In this document: in pieces, positions 11,838-24,800 of the stretch
Numbering within the stretch: position 1 is the first letter of the stretch
Layout: every line of letters begins with the position of its first letter
NCBI GenBank assembly: GCA_015501585.1
Contig: JADNRY010000194.1
Span: 55,956 to 119,955 of the forward strand
Source of the DNA: Rhodocollybia butyracea
Taxonomy: Eukaryota; Basidiomycota; Agaricomycetes; Agaricales; Omphalotaceae
DNA: 64,000 nt
Direction: 5' to 3'
Notes under the pieces: model-generated
Databases searched by the model: none
Seen by the model: only the letters and a program-made list of their open reading frames with translations
What the model was told of the DNA's origin: nothing
Translations under genes and position numbers: made by a program

Positions 11838-13309
11838 ATGAGGTCTTCTTTCATCTTGACAAGCTTCTCAGCTCTTGCACTCTCCTTTATCTCTCAATCC
11901 GTTTCAGCTCAAGCTCCATCATATACCTGCTCTGAATTTTTCGTCCCCGTCAACGTTACTGCACAGACCGTCCAGCTGAACGTCACAGCTCCACAGGACC
12001 AGTCTGAGCTTACCGGTATCCTCACTCAGCTATCGTGGGTTGACTCCACCTATGTCCAAGACGTCACGATAGGGCCCACGACTCTCGAAGCGAATTATAA
12101 GATTTGGAGTCAGCTTTGTGTTCCCAATGGCTTCCCAGCGGACGGAATAGTCGAATTTGCCATTCACGCGTAAGTAGTGTACTTGAACTCTTGGAATCAG
12201 TATGACATTGACACCCTGCTTGTGTATTCAGGAGCGCCATTAACCATACCTACTGGACCTACGGAAACGGCACGGGTAGCAGCTATGCTGTGGCTGCATT
12301 GAACGCAGGACATGCAATCTTCATGTATGATCAGATAGGTGAGTTTTTACCTTCATCGTTCACCTCCAACGAGAGCTCAACCTTCCGCTTGCTATTGAAG
12401 GGGAGGGAAACTCTGATAAGCCTGATGGAATTCAAGAAGTCCAGATCGGCACTGAAATCGCTGTTGCCGCTGCCCTCATAGACAATCTTCCATCTCTCTT
12501 GACATACGGAAAGATTGTAGGTGTAGCCCATGCCCACGGAAGGTATGACTAGGAATCGAATGATCATCCTATCGCACACTCACGGTCTTATCTAGTGTTG
12601 TGATGATCGCTTTGATCGCGGAAAAGGGAAACATCTTCGACGCGACGGTGCTTACTGCCATTGCCGAGGCTACTGCGGGACTGTCTGCTGGCTTGACGGC
12701 GTTGAATATCCAGATTGCTTCTGAAGCAGCGCCTGAGCTCTGGTGTTCGTGTCTCTACTTTTAACATCTTTACGCCGATAAACTTATCAACATATAGCTG
12801 ATATCGCCGACTTACTGTCTGCTGATCACGAATGACAGTCGTACTACTTTTACCCATTCTTTAACGAGAGTAGGCGCCAGATCAACTTGTGTCTTCCAAG
12901 GCTTCGCGACTGATCTATTTTGAACAGATGATCTTGTCCAAGTCCAACAGGGCAGGGGGCTTTTGTCGCTTGGAATTCTGCTCACTTTACCGACCAATTC
13001 CGTAGCGCAAGGCTACACCAATCCTCTTTTGGTCGTTACCGGAGAGCACGACTTGTAAGCTCTCGTTTAACACTTCAGTATCATCGTGTACTTACCACTC
13101 TTTGTCAACCTAGCTTCATGTGTGGCGGAGACTGTCACCAGACACAAGGCAATTTCGACTCCTTACCTGCCGCCGTGCAAGGTCTTTTCCCTAATGCCAG
13201 CTCCTTTACTGTGAACATCGTCGACAACACAGGCCACTTCATTTTCATGCATACTAGTGCTCCTGACACGATCAATTCCATCCAGGCCTGGGTAGGACAA
13301 GCACTTTAA
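11838..13309 (+). pseudogene. Secreted alpha/beta-hydrolase, catalytically dead relic
   Basis: The start at 11838 gives a clear signal peptide (MRSSFILTSFSALALSFISQ, then SVSAQA). Exons run 11838-12169, 12232-12338, 12401-12542, from 12596, and on to 13309; most introns are canonical GT/AG. Recognisable elements are the HxxxxNHTYW oxyanion region, YDQIGEGNSDKPDG, the strand-turn-helix KIVGVAHAHGS, YYFYPFFNE, LLVVTGEHDFF, CGGDC and NTGHFIFMHTSAP. In related secreted fungal hydrolases the elbow reads GHSxGS; here the serine codon is GCC (Ala), so the nucleophile is missing while the acid Asp and the His are kept. In addition, the segment between ELW and QSYYFYP has an in-frame TGA at 12833-12835 in the only phase that fits the exon before QSYYFYP. 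I therefore call a pseudogene, or at best a pseudo-enzyme if unusual splicing removes the stop. Confidence 0.75.
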
Positions 13310-13931
13310 TTATATTAGGGCTAATAGATAGGTTAGTAGCATATGTATCCTAGTGCGTGCAAATAGCTCGCATCGCCTTAATTATTTCTATCTACTCACT
13401 CGTCACTTTCGCTCGCTCATTAACATTCTAATTTTATTTTCTAATAAATGTTGTTTATTTAACTTCAGATCGATAAGTCTCCAAACTCCTGACTCGTTCA
13501 AATTGACTCAATTAAGCATGGCAAGAAACGTTACAGCAGCTGCAGTGGGCTAGTGTCAAGTGCCCTTACGAAAAGCGGCCTATGCTGAACGTAGTGCCAA
13601 CTCAACAATTTCACCGTCCAGAGACCAATCGAAATATCTTCGATCTATGCGTTTGACTTTCGGACCATGCCGTATAATAAATCCTTCCATTGATAGACAG
13701 AAGGCAGACAAAGTAGTATTTAGAATTAACTGGTTTACATGAGGATCAACTTTTCTGTAATTCTGTGTATGCAGTGTACTTCCCTGCGACAATATGCGCT
13801 ATGCAATCTCAATTTAAACGAGCGGACTTCACCAAAGCTCTCATCCCACTGTATTATCCATGGAGCATAAACCTCATATTCTAACGTGCGTTGTACTGTA
13901 GCTAAAGAACACGAAGTGCTATCTATCTTCA
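13310..13931. other. Intergenic, convergent gene ends
   Basis: This 620 bp stretch separates the 3' end of the hydrolase relic (plus) from the 3' end of the DHA2 transporter (minus). It is AT-rich near 13370-13450. I see no coding pattern. Confidence 0.5.
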
Positions 13932-16640
13932 TCATCTTCGCGAGATGCTTCCTTCGCTTGGATTTGTCGTGGTAGATCCAGTAACACCCCTGGCCTTCGG
14001 TTCATCACCCAAATCTTTCTCCGGTATCTTTGTCAACAGTTAAGTAGTCTTGACTCGTACACTAAATCAAGCTCAACTCTTACCGGTAAACGGACGATAT
14101 ATGCCAGAAGCGTTGAGAAAGCAGCAAACCAGAACACTGCTTTCAAGCCCACGTCGTAGGAACTACGCGCCATTCGTTGCTGGTCGCCGGGCAGGCTGTC
14201 TATTATTTGGGCGTTCTGGCGAATGCGCTTGATCGTCTGTTCGAGATGCGATTAGCATTGGAAGACATAGGCGAGAAGAACGAGGATACCCCTTCAGCAT
14301 CAGGTCCGTGAATTCGCATTCTGAGCTCCCGTTCGAGTACGGTTTGAAACAATGCAGAGGAGACAGCGACGCCAGCAACTTGACCTGGAAGAAACATCAG
14401 ATGAACAGATATAAACCCTCGAAAACTTGCCAGAACTTACCAAGACTTCCGAACAGGCGGGCAAAACCAGTTGCGACAGCCATGTGGCTTTCTGCTCCGT
14501 GATTCAATGAACATACGCGCATTCAAGAGGGATCATCATGCATACCCTGAATATGAGCAAGGAGTGCAACTAACGATATGCTTAAGCGCACGAAGTGAAC
14601 GGAGCAAGAAAGAAAAACGTACCAAGTGTTGTTTGCATCACAACGGCGTTTCCAAATCCAATAGGTGTCTTGCGTTCCAGAGACTTCATTAGATCGACGA
14701 ACGAGATAGATGGACCCGAACTCCACGTACGATGCTAAACCATGATTGAATTGGACCAGAATCTTCGCGAATTTGCGCTATCAAGACACCAGCTATGAAT
14801 GGAAGTATGCCGAAAGTCAAGTTGATCACTTTGTATTTTCCAGTCCGGTGCATCATCCAGCCCGTGAAGACCGAGCCGATCGGCATGGCGATACTGCTCG
14901 GGAGACTGTGAAGACCTGTTATCACAGATTTCGCTCAATATGGATGTAGATCTATTCGGGTAGCGATGAGGAACACTCACCGGCAATCGCAGCGCTCGTC
15001 GACATCACGGTTTGGAACCACATCGGAAAGTAGTAACTCATGGCAAAGTTGCACGAGGATACTAGGAAGTTGGAGATTCCGACGAGGACGGGAACCTTTT
15101 CTTTTAGTAGGAACGGAGCGAGAACCGGTTCGCGGGCCACGAATATCTCGATGAGGACAAATAAGACGAAGAATACCAGAGACAGTACGAGAGGAACAAT
15201 GACTGTGACATCGGACCACTGTGAGCAAATCGTTTAGAGTACTGAGGCTCACAAAGAAGACGGGCGACGCACAGGAAGACCTTCATTATATCCAGTACTA
15301 AGGAATATCAAGGTGGAGCCAACCTTGTTTCGATTTTAGCGCAGAGGTTGACCGGACTGGAGTCGGAGAACTCACGGAGATAAGAAGGGTAATGCTCCCT
15401 AGGTAGTCGATACGTTTCAATACCTCGACTGCGCTTTTTCCGCTTCCCTGTTGCGTCACTGTAAGCCGTAGAACGTATAATATAGGATACTTGCAGCTTA
15501 CAGGGGTAACGTATTCAAGTTTGAAAGTAATTAGGAGAATAGAGAGGACGAATAAAGGCGTTTGAACCAAAAATGCCCATCTCCAGCCCAGCCTAAAAAA
15601 GGATTTATTAACTAAGCTCATGAATGAAGATATGTGGTACTGACCAATCAGTAACCAATCCTCCTAGTGGGCCTCCAACTCCAAAGCCGAGCTTGCAGGA
15701 TATCAGAAGATGTCGGGGGAATATGAAAGCGGAAGATCGAAGCTCACTCCACTGAACACGCTAGCTATGCCCTGGGCGAGGCCCCTAGACTGGAAACCTC
15801 GACTGATCAGTAATGGAACGGACGCATGACGCGTAGTAAACTCACACGGAGACTATACATGTCGCTCACGACAATCCTGAGGATAAGTATTCTAGATAAA
15901 TCATCTAGACTGGGTAGAAACAGGAATTGACGTACGCGGCCATGGTGCTAATACCTCCTCCACCGATACCAGCGAGCTATCGGTCATAAGTCAGAAAGAT
16001 GTAGAGGTGATCACAGACAACTCACGAATCTAGCCGCAATAAGCATCTCCATGTTCGTAGAAAGCCCACATGCGATCGTTCCTAATCCCCCAAACAACAC
16101 CGCTGTCTGAGCTGCGGCTTTGCGTCCCATTACATCCGATAAGCGACCATATAGTGGAGTGAACGTGCAGGTAGCAAGCAGATACCTATATACCATGTTA
16201 GAATGGGAGTCTTCAGAGCGAGTAGACACTCATATGAAACATACGCTGTTCCGAGCCAACTTGCTTGATGCGATTTCTGGAATTCGGACGATATAGAGGG
16301 AAGCACTTGAGTATATTTAGCCTGACGCGAGTATATATCAAGTAGCTGGAATGCTCACTGGTCGGTACCAAGGTCACTGCCAGAACATTTAGCAAAGGCG
16401 TTTACTTCCATGCTCGAAACTTACTGTTCGCCGACTAGTGCCCAATGAGCATTACTTATAAATAAAGGATTGATCATTCTAATCACTGACTGATAGAAAT
16501 GTCGCGGTCCATACTCCAAGCAAAATCGAATAGCGCGTGGTTGTTGAAACTTCCAAGGGACCCACATCCTTGTTTTTGCGGGATTTTGGCCGACTGTCAC
16601 CGAGCAGAGGAGAGGATTCCAGGTGTGAAGGAGAAGCCAT
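13932..16640 (-). CDS. MFS transporter, DHA2 family (14-TM multidrug/VBA-like)
   Basis: A multi-exon gene whose reading starts at 16640 (MASPSHLESSPLLG) and ends at the TGA at 13932-13934. Elements in order: TM1 TTRYSILLGVWTATFLSV, TYLLATCTFTPLYGRLSDVMGRK (the MFS loop 2-3 signature GRLSDVMGRK), GLGFGVGGPLGGLVTDW, RWAFLVQTPLFVLSILLI, DYLGSITLLISV, REPVLAPFLL, FNFAMSYYFPMW-type TM, GSVFTGWMMHRTGKYK, and LFGSLGQVAGVAVSSALFQT near the C-terminus. The C-tail is hydrophilic. The length (about 530-560 residues) and the extra TM pair fit the DHA2 family, which includes fungal multidrug exporters and vacuolar basic amino acid transporters. The substrate is unknown. It is divergently transcribed from an alcohol dehydrogenase across about 350 bp, which suggests co-regulation. 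Exact boundaries of some small exons in the middle (15600-16250) were not fixed. Confidence 0.88.
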
Positions 16641-16990
16641 GACGACCAGTGGATGGGGAAAAAGAAAGTGCCAGTGCCATGGTAGTGGCTTTTTGAACCT
16701 CAATGCGCGTTTGGCGCTTATATTTGGCGCCCTCTATTATTCAACACGTGATCTTCTTCCACCGCAACCAAACCGCAAGCATCCGCAAAGATTCGATGCT
16801 TATCGACATAAGGATTGACGTAAGTTTGTGTATCTGCTTCTAGAGCAGATTATATCATGGTGCTCGATACGCTCCCATGTGACTGTCAAGGCAAAGGTCA
16901 GCGGCGGCGACGTTCATGAAAACTCAGGGAGGTGCCACTGTATAAGGGAAATAGGATTCCCTTCCTTTTCAATCACTATCCCTATCTCAG
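16641..16990. promoter_or_regulatory. Shared divergent promoter, DHA2 transporter / alcohol dehydrogenase
   Basis: The 350 bp between two start codons facing away from each other. It contains two copies of TTTGGCGC (16710-16717 and 16723-16730) and a CACGTG E-box (16745-16750). No obvious third gene fits. The sites are seen directly; their use is inferred. Confidence 0.45.
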
Positions 16991-18697
16991 ATGGAGGTGA
17001 CTACAGCTCAACACCCTCACACACCTATCGCTATTCCTGTAACGTCTCGTGCCGCAGTTCTCACAACATTCAAGCAACCCTTGGAACTAAGAAATGACTG
17101 GCCCGTAACGCAGCCGTCAGAACTCGCACCTGGAGAATGTCTCGTCGAGCTGGAGTACGCTGGCTGTTGTCAATCTGACCTCCATATCAAGGAAAATGAT
17201 TGGGGGGCTAACGCGTCAATACCGCTCGTAGGAGGACACGAAGGGGTTGGAAAAATCGTCGCGGTTGGGGAACATACGCATGGCCATCGAATCAAAGTTG
17301 GAGATAGAGTAGGAGTTAAGTGGATTGCGAATGCGTGTTTACGGTTAGTCTTCACAAATTAGCCACTCAGTTATCCCACCGGCTGACGAGAACTGTTCCA
17401 AGGTGCGAGATGTGCCGTCAAGGATGGGATGGATGTAAGTTTTACGTTGTATTTGTATGGACATCGGGCTGAAACTCGATGCCAGGCTGTCCAACAGCCC
17501 AATCATCTATTCATGGGTTGAGATTGAATGGCACTTTCGCCAAATACGTTGTAAATGAACTCATTTTCTATTTCGGGTCGTGATTACGCTGATGAGGATT
17601 TAATCAGGTCTCATATGTAGATTATCTGACGCCCATTCCGAAAGAGGTGGACAGTGCTGCTGCTACACCAATTCTATGTGCCGTACGTCGCAGCAAGATT
17701 CTCCTGAGTGAATCTAATCGGTTTGCAAAAGGGCTTGACCGCGTATAAATCCCTCAAACTGTCGAACGCCAAATTTGGACAGTGGGTCGCCATACCCGGA
17801 GCAGGTGGAGGAGTCGGGTATGTGGATTTTTTTGACTCTTAATTTTGGTATACAGAGTGATCATCCTAACTGATTTACACCAGACATCTATAAGTCCCTT
17901 TTGACTCAGATTAAGTTTCGTACTGAGGTCTCATATACAGCTGTGCAGTATGCCAGAGCGATGGGTCTTCGTGTAATCGCCATAGGTGAGCAAATCATAT
18001 CACGATTCTCTATATAGAATAACAGATGACGGTGCTCTTCGCTATCAGACACGGGCGAAGAAAAACGAAATCTCTGTTTAAGTCTAGGGGCCGAGAAATG
18101 GATTGACTTCAAGGAGTCTACCGATCTTGTCAAGGACGTACAGGCAGCTTCAGACGGAATAGGGCCTCATGCAGCCGTCATAACAGCTGGACATGTAGGT
18201 ACTCATTACTCTCCCATGATCTTAACAATTCCGACACTATTCGATATCTAGCCTCTACCGTTCAATCAGGCCTTGCTTTATCTACGTCCCACTGGGACTT
18301 TGGTCGCTGCTGGCATGCCTGGAGGAGAAGCGATGATGAATATTCCGATCGGTCTGCTTATTGGCAAAGTAAGTTCAGTTCAGTGATATTGCGTCCCCTC
18401 TCACTGTCCATTTTCAGTCTCTCAACATTGTCGGAGCTCTTGTAGGGTAAGACCGCCTTTATCAACTTTGTTCGTCAAGTTGACCATAATGGTGAAGGAA
18501 TCGGCAAGACATGGCCGAGGCACTAGACGCCGTAGCACAAGGCAAGGTTGCGTGCAAGTATAGTATCAGGAACTTGATGGAAGTGAACGAGTAAGTCTCT
18601 TTCTTACTGCGACTGTTGTTTTTGCTTAGCAGGTTTCAGCGTTATGGAGGAGATGAAGGCGGGGAAGACTGCGGGAAAAGTCGTTCTCAAAATTTAA
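16991..18697 (+). CDS. Zinc-dependent alcohol dehydrogenase (MDR superfamily, ADH1-like)
   Basis: A gene of about ten exons, from ATG at 16991 to TAA at 18695-18697. The N-terminal GroES-like domain has AGCCQSDLHIKENDW (catalytic-zinc Cys, in the place of CHTDLH in yeast ADH1), GGHEGVGKIVAVG (zinc His-Glu) and the structural zinc cluster CLRCEMCRQGWDGC. The Rossmann domain has the nucleotide motif IPGAGGGVGHLAVQYA, the Asp of AIDTGEEK after strand 2 (favours NAD+), SLGAEKWIDF, and ITAG. The end reads TAGKVVLKI. All expected zinc ligands are present, so it should oxidise or reduce simple alcohols and aldehydes in the cytosol. It differs from most fungal ADH1 in having Gln-Ser in place of His-Thr after the first zinc Cys. 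An N-terminal stretch of about 20 residues precedes the domain. It shares a promoter region with a DHA2 exporter. Confidence 0.88.
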
Positions 18698-19732
18698 CAT
18701 AAACTTACAGCCATGGACCGTGAATTTCTGAGGCATTGGATGCTGGAAGAAGCTGTTCAACGTACTACCTGAAAGTTTTTTCCTGTTCATCACTGGTATC
18801 AGGACTAGTTTTTCCGATAGATGAATTAAGTAATGTTACATGGGTTCTAACCAGTATTCAGACTTCCAACGACACCTCTTTCAGCCAATACCCTTCTGTG
18901 GTGCATTTGTAAACGTGTACTCAATCATGTTGAACGGCTATCAATTACAATGACTCCGCGGTGATGCTTTTCGATCTATTATGGTCTGTGCAAAATAGTC
19001 TGTGTGCAAAGCCTCCGGAAAAAGTAATTCACATTTTTGCGACATCGTGTTTCATGTCTTTCTTTCAGATTTTCACAGTCAAGCAATCGGATGGACACTG
19101 AAAACGGTTGTGCAACAAGCTGTTATAAGACCTCCCAATCACCGAACACGCTACCTTCTGCACTGATCGTACCCTCGATCTTTTCGGTGTTTTTTGTGGG
19201 TTGTTTGACAGGTAACCTTCTGTTCATTGCACAGTCTTTTCGGCTGACCTGGTAGAACACGATCAAGGCTGTGGAGTAGATATTAAACCTAATACAGTGC
19301 CAACCGAATAGAAGAATTGATAGGGGAGGGAGAATACCCAGGCACTCCGTATCGAGCTCGAGCCCTTTCAGTGCAATGCCTCACGTTCATGACTCCGTTT
19401 GGATCATAGAATATTCGATATCTATACGCAACACCTACATGAGTTATTGGAACCTGCGGAACATGAGAAAAGCTGTAGAGAACTCATGCGATTGAATGCT
19501 CTCTGCAGTGGGTTTGTGCAATGCCGAAAAAACTAAACTGATGTAAATCTTTGTTCGAGACCAATATAAAACCCAGCTCCGAAGTAAGTGAATTGTTCTG
19601 CAGGACCACCATCCCTTGGCAGTGAACTATATCTCTCAGTAAAGTGAGTTTCCGTTTAATCCGAGTCGACCGTCCCTCCTCACCGACTTCAATGTTCAAA
19701 CTCAGTCACGCAGAATCCAACTCTTAGCAAGT
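18698..19732. other. Intergenic, nothing recognised
   Basis: About 1 kb between the alcohol dehydrogenase and the membrane-protein gene. Short frames at 19037-19255 and 19484-19699 carry no recognisable motif. The last 200 bp presumably hold the promoter of the gene starting at 19733, but no clear TATA box is seen. Confidence 0.45.
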
Positions 19733-21356
19733 ATGGCTACCTCACAGGCACAGCAAATCACCACTGCACTCGTCCTGCTTGTCCAAAGCAGCCAGTTCCC
19801 GTCTGGTGCTTACGCAGGTCTATCGGGTCTTGACTCACTCGGACGGTCTATGTGTACACTAGTTGACCAGAGCGTTGGTGCCTTGATATTTTATACCCTC
19901 ATTGCCATATGCCTGTTTCCCGGAAAGAAAATGGGGCTTGGGGATCGGGCGGATATCATCCATACCTTTCGTGGGGACTCTGGAAAATTTACCAAGGTCT
20001 CCTATCGGGCTCGATGGTGGGATGTAGGAGACTTGCCCTCGAGATCTGGGGAGTTTGTAGTCGACTCAGCGAAAGGCGGCCTCCTTGTCAATGGTAGAGA
20101 GATTAGGGCACAGGACCTTGATACAAGAATGGCGTCAAATGCTAATCATTGGGTGTACCCATACCTTCTTGACTGGCAGCCTGGTAAGGCGGGCCACCCT
20201 CGTGTGAAAACGGTAACCTTGACTAGAAAGACTCTTGTCCAGACCACTGCATTGGCTCTTGCCCGGTTTGTAATATTTGTGGCAACGTCCTTGATCATCA
20301 CACTCTCGCACATCGTCGTTGTTTCCTATCTATTTGAGGATAATCTTGTCAAAATTTGCTTCATCCTTGCCGACATCGGGCGGTGGCTTCTCGTTGTTGG
20401 TCAATTATCGAGCATCATGACATACTCTCTTGACTACAAAGGTGTATGCACTTGGGCATCTCCTAAAAGTTATGGTGCTAAACTCTGGTGCCCTTGTGAC
20501 CAGGAAAACTGCCGGAATCTCTTGATTTCCTACGTGGGTAGAGCATATCATGCTCGAATGTGCTTCTACCTCTGTGAATTCATGTGGCCCAAGCTAGCTC
20601 GGATGATGCCAGGAGCGTGGAAGGAATTTTGGGGCACAACAATTTTTTTCGAGCTTCAGATGCTTTGATGAGACGTCATTTCAGGACGACCAAAGCACCG
20701 TCCTTCGCCTTAAGATCTGCCCCCAGGTCGGTGGGGAGCTCTCTCCCACATTTGTCGACATCGGGGATGCGATTCTGTTCAAGGTGCCTACTGCTATGGT
20801 ACAGCTATGCTTTCGAAGCCGACTAGTCCCCACTCTTGCGCAACGTATGGCAAACTTAGCCATCATGGGGCCGCTGTGCTTATGCAGTATGGTGATTCCA
20901 TTCCTCGTGATATGGAGAGATGGAATTCCATCTGCTACTGCAACTATATTATTGGGAATAATCCAGGTCATAACTTCTCTGCTTGGTTTCAAAGATATTG
21001 ATAATTGGTCTATTAACTGCAAATTCGTAGCTGATACCCCAGTAGCTCACCAAGGGAATGTGGGCTCACAAGCTCCTCATGCTTATCCACCGAGGCCAAA
21101 TGATCCTAGAAGCAGTGAATGGAGGGTCTGTAGATGTTCGGCTAAGCAGGGGCAGCAGGGGGCTTCCTCTCAACCATCAGCAAGCCATGCTAGAAAAACA
21201 GTACCTCTGATTATAAACTCAAAGTCAAACAGACCAGTGACTGTTCAGCCTCCTGCCGCAGCATCTGCTAGCTTACACAAAAAATCATCTGTCAAAATAC
21301 CAGGGCCGTCAAACGGTAAGAAAATGCCGACAGACCCAATTCAGCAGGGTACATGA
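19733..21356 (+). CDS. Uncharacterised multi-pass membrane protein (one-base frame break)
   Basis: An apparently intronless gene from ATG 19733 (MATSQAQQITTALVLL). The first frame covers 311 codons to 20668; a second frame, one base out, continues without interruption to 21356. The switch falls in a run of seven T (20643-20649); with one T fewer the two frames join into a 540-residue protein (1623 nt, an exact multiple of three). Hydrophobic segments lie near residues 42-60, 175-205, 215-235 (with LVKICFILADIGRWLLVVGQ), and in the distal half (LAIMGPLCLCSMVIPFLVIW and ATILLGIIQVITSLLGF). Cys-rich patches (YKGVCTW, KLWCPCDQENC) lie between them. The C-tail of about 100 residues is hydrophilic and Ser/Pro/Lys-rich. 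I do not recognise the family. It ends about 450 bp from, and converges on, the NB-ARC/TPR gene. Either a sequencing indel or a recent mutation explains the frame break. Confidence 0.65.
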
Positions 21357-21807
21357 GCTGGGAGATGTCGAGGTGTTGTGGGGCCGTAGTATGCCGTACA
21401 GCGGGATGGAGAGTGTTATTGAGCTCCCTTTTCCGCCGCTTGAAGGGTACTCTCTAAATAGGCCGAAAAGGTTGCTTTGCCTTTTTGTTCATATTTGTTC
21501 TGCATACTTTAGTCGACTTTGCCTATGCGGAATGTCTTTGGGGACACTGCCACTTGTGAGTACTTGCCAGCAATCCGGACTTGTGGACATCTTTACATAC
21601 TGGTCTAAGGGTGATAGGGAATAAGTATGTGTAAGAGCATGTCAATAATGAGTGTGAGATAACTAGAAGCTTGATCAATCATAATCATGATACTGATATC
21701 TGGTGATATCCAACAGAATGGTTAGAAGATAAGATATGTTACCAAAGAAGTTAAACTTGTCCCACAGTTGAATGAGACAGGAAGGGGATGGTGGGACTCT
21801 TCTCTTG
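21357..21807. other. Short intergenic between convergent genes
   Basis: No coding pattern. It separates the stop of the membrane-protein gene from the original stop of the NB-ARC/TPR gene (TAG at 21808-21810). Confidence 0.4.
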
Positions 21808-24800
21808 CTATTTGGTCTGTAACAGATCATCAACAATCCTTGTAAAGGTCTGAGCTTCATTGTAGGGGCAGCCGGCCCATATGAGAATATGTGGAGGCAA
21901 GGTTATTCAGAGCAGTTAAAGTGTGTGGATGCTGCTCTCCAAGCACACTTGTGAACATCTGTACCACCTTCTTCCCCAGTTCTTCAGCTTTGTTGTATTT
22001 CCCCATACGGGAGTATGTGAGTGAAAGGTTGGACATTGAAGTCAAAGTTTTAGGATGTTGCTCTCCAAGCACAGTCTTGTGAATTTCTACCACTTCCTCT
22101 CCCAGTAGTTCAGCTTTGTTATATTTGCCCATACGAGAATATGTAAGGGCAAGGTTGGACATTGCACTCAAACAAACAGGATGCTGCTCTCCAAGTGCAG
22201 TCCTACCGGTCTGTAACACCTCCTTTCCCAGTATCTCGGCTTCATTGTATTTGCCTGTATGACAATAAATGAGAGCAAGGTTGGACATTGAAATCAAAGT
22301 ATCATGATGCTGCGCTCCAAGCACAGCCTTGCAAATTTGAAGCTCCTGCTTGCGCAATACCTCAGCATCACCGTATCTGCCAAGGTGAGAATATGTCTCA
22401 GCAAGATTGGACATTGAAGTCAAAGTCTCAGGATGGTGTTCTCCAAGTACAATCTTGTAACTTTGTAATACATCCTTCCCCAGTAATTCAGCATCATCAT
22501 ATCTACCCAACTGGGAATATATTAAAGCAAGATTGGATATTGAAATCAAAGTATCAGGATGCTGCTTTCCAAGTGCAGACTTTTGAAGTTCCATCACTTC
22601 CTTCCCCAATTCTTCCGCTTCATTGTAACGGCCCATATGCGAATATGTGTGGACAAGGTTAGACATTGACTTCAAAGTACCAGGATGTCGCTCTGCAAGC
22701 ACAACTTTCCGAATTTCTAACACTTCTTTCTCCAGCACCTCAGCATCATTGTATCTGCCCATATGGGAATATGTGAAGGCAAGATTAGACATGGAGGTCA
22801 AAGTATCAGGATGTTGTTCTCCTAAGATAGTTTTACTCATCTGTGTCACATTGCTCCCCAATTTCTCAGCTTCATTATATCTGCCCAAGTAGAAATAGAT
22901 GAGAGCAAGATTGGAAAGGGAAACAAGAGTGCTAGGATGTTCCTCTCCAAGCACAGTCCTTTTAATCTGGACTATTTCCTCTCCCAGAACTTCAGCCTCA
23001 GTGTATCTGCCCATGCAGGAATATGTGAGGGTAAGGTTGGACATCAATGTCAAAGTGCCTGGATGCTGCTCTCCAAGCACTATCTTGGATATTTGTATTC
23101 CTTCCTTTGCTAGTGCCTCAGCCTCAATGTATCTGCCCATACGCAGATATGTGGAAGCCAGATTGGACACAGAAGCCAAAGTATTAGGATGCTGTTCTCC
23201 AAGGACAGTCTTCTGGATCTGTACCACCTCTTTCTCCAACTCTTCAGCTTCAGTGTATCTGCCCAGATGGAGATATGTGTCAGCAAGACTGAACATGGAA
23301 GTCAAAGTGTCGGGACTATGCTCTCCAAGCACAGCTTGGCAAATTTGCATCACTTGTTCTTGAAGCAACCTCGCAACAGACCATTGACCTTCCTGAGAGA
23401 AGATATAGGACAGCTTTTCACTGATAAACACTGTTGGCAAACTGGTTTTGCTATTGCACAGATGACGTGCATGGGGAAAAAGCTGGTGCTGAAACTTATA
23501 ATCATCACTTGATACTATCGAATCAGGTGCTACATAAGCCATGAGGAGGAGAGCCACAGCTTGAAGATTCTCCTCATGTATTGTTTCATATGCACAATAG
23601 TGGACAACAGGATGAAAGGACACTGATCCATTATCAGCACTGTACTCTGCCAGTGACATCCTAGCAAGTTCATTTACACTTGCATCCACATCAAGATGAC
23701 TTGGGAACTTTGCCAAAAATGATGTCAGCCCCTCAGCTATTGATTTCAGCAATTCTTCTTCACCGGGCAGTACCTTGACTCTCTGGAGTGTGAAAGATGC
23801 TGCCTGCTTAAACATCTCAACGGGGATGCCAAAGTGATGGAATGATGAACACATTTGGATAAAAGACTGTGTAGGCACTGACAGAAAGTCAAAAGAAAGC
23901 TGGAATGCAACTAGGATTGTCATCTCGTATTTGTCCAAAGTCTTTAATTGGTACTTGAGTAATGTGTCATGCTTTTCATTGAAGACTTTCAAATAGTCTT
24001 TGAGCTGACAAGTGGGATGTTGTGAGACATAAGTTCCAGCAGTGGAAATTGCTAGGGCTTGGTATCCTAGAGCCTGCACTATTTCCAAGTGGATCTCTTC
24101 AGAGTCTTCCTGATGAGCAGATTTCAGAAGGAGCTTAATAGCTTCATCAGAAGTCAGATCAGGGAGATCAGAAAATGGCTGATCAAGAGAGGAAAGTTGG
24201 TAAACATTCTTATCACGACTTGTAATGAGGATGCTGCCATGATTGCAATGTGGTATGTATTTAGCGAGATCCACTTCATGGTTTGCATTGTCAAAAATCA
24301 GGAGCCAGTTTTCTTGAGAGTTTTGCAAGAATTGGTAGACCTCCTGAACTTTGGTGCCAATGTTAGCAGCATTTCCAAGGGTTTTGAAGCCAGCAATAAT
24401 TGTCATCTCTGAAGATGCATCAATGGTCCAATGGTTGGAGAATCTGCCAATCGAGATATTAATCCCCAAGTAAACTTTGCATGAAATGTATGCCTACCTC
24501 TTCCCATAATCAGAGACAAACTTTCGCGCAACTTGTGTTTTACCTGTACCACCCCTGGCCACAAGTGGAACAATGCGTTGCTGATGAACAAAGGCCTTTC
24601 TGACACCATCAAGGAATTTTCGAAAGGCTTGCCTATTCATGGGTGCTGGCAACGTGAAGATACAGCCCGGGTTTGATGCAAGAGCGGAGATCCCTTTGTT
24701 GACACCCAAGATAAGAACATTAGTATGCAAGGAGTAAGGAATGTAGAATTCAAGGTCAAGTGATGAATCTGCATTCTCCAAAACAAGGATGGTGTCCCTT

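Noticed and set aside
21891..23512. Plus-strand open frames of 60-154 codons across the TPR region
   Set aside because: They are shadows opposite the TPR repeats of the minus-strand gene and repeat with its 126 bp period.
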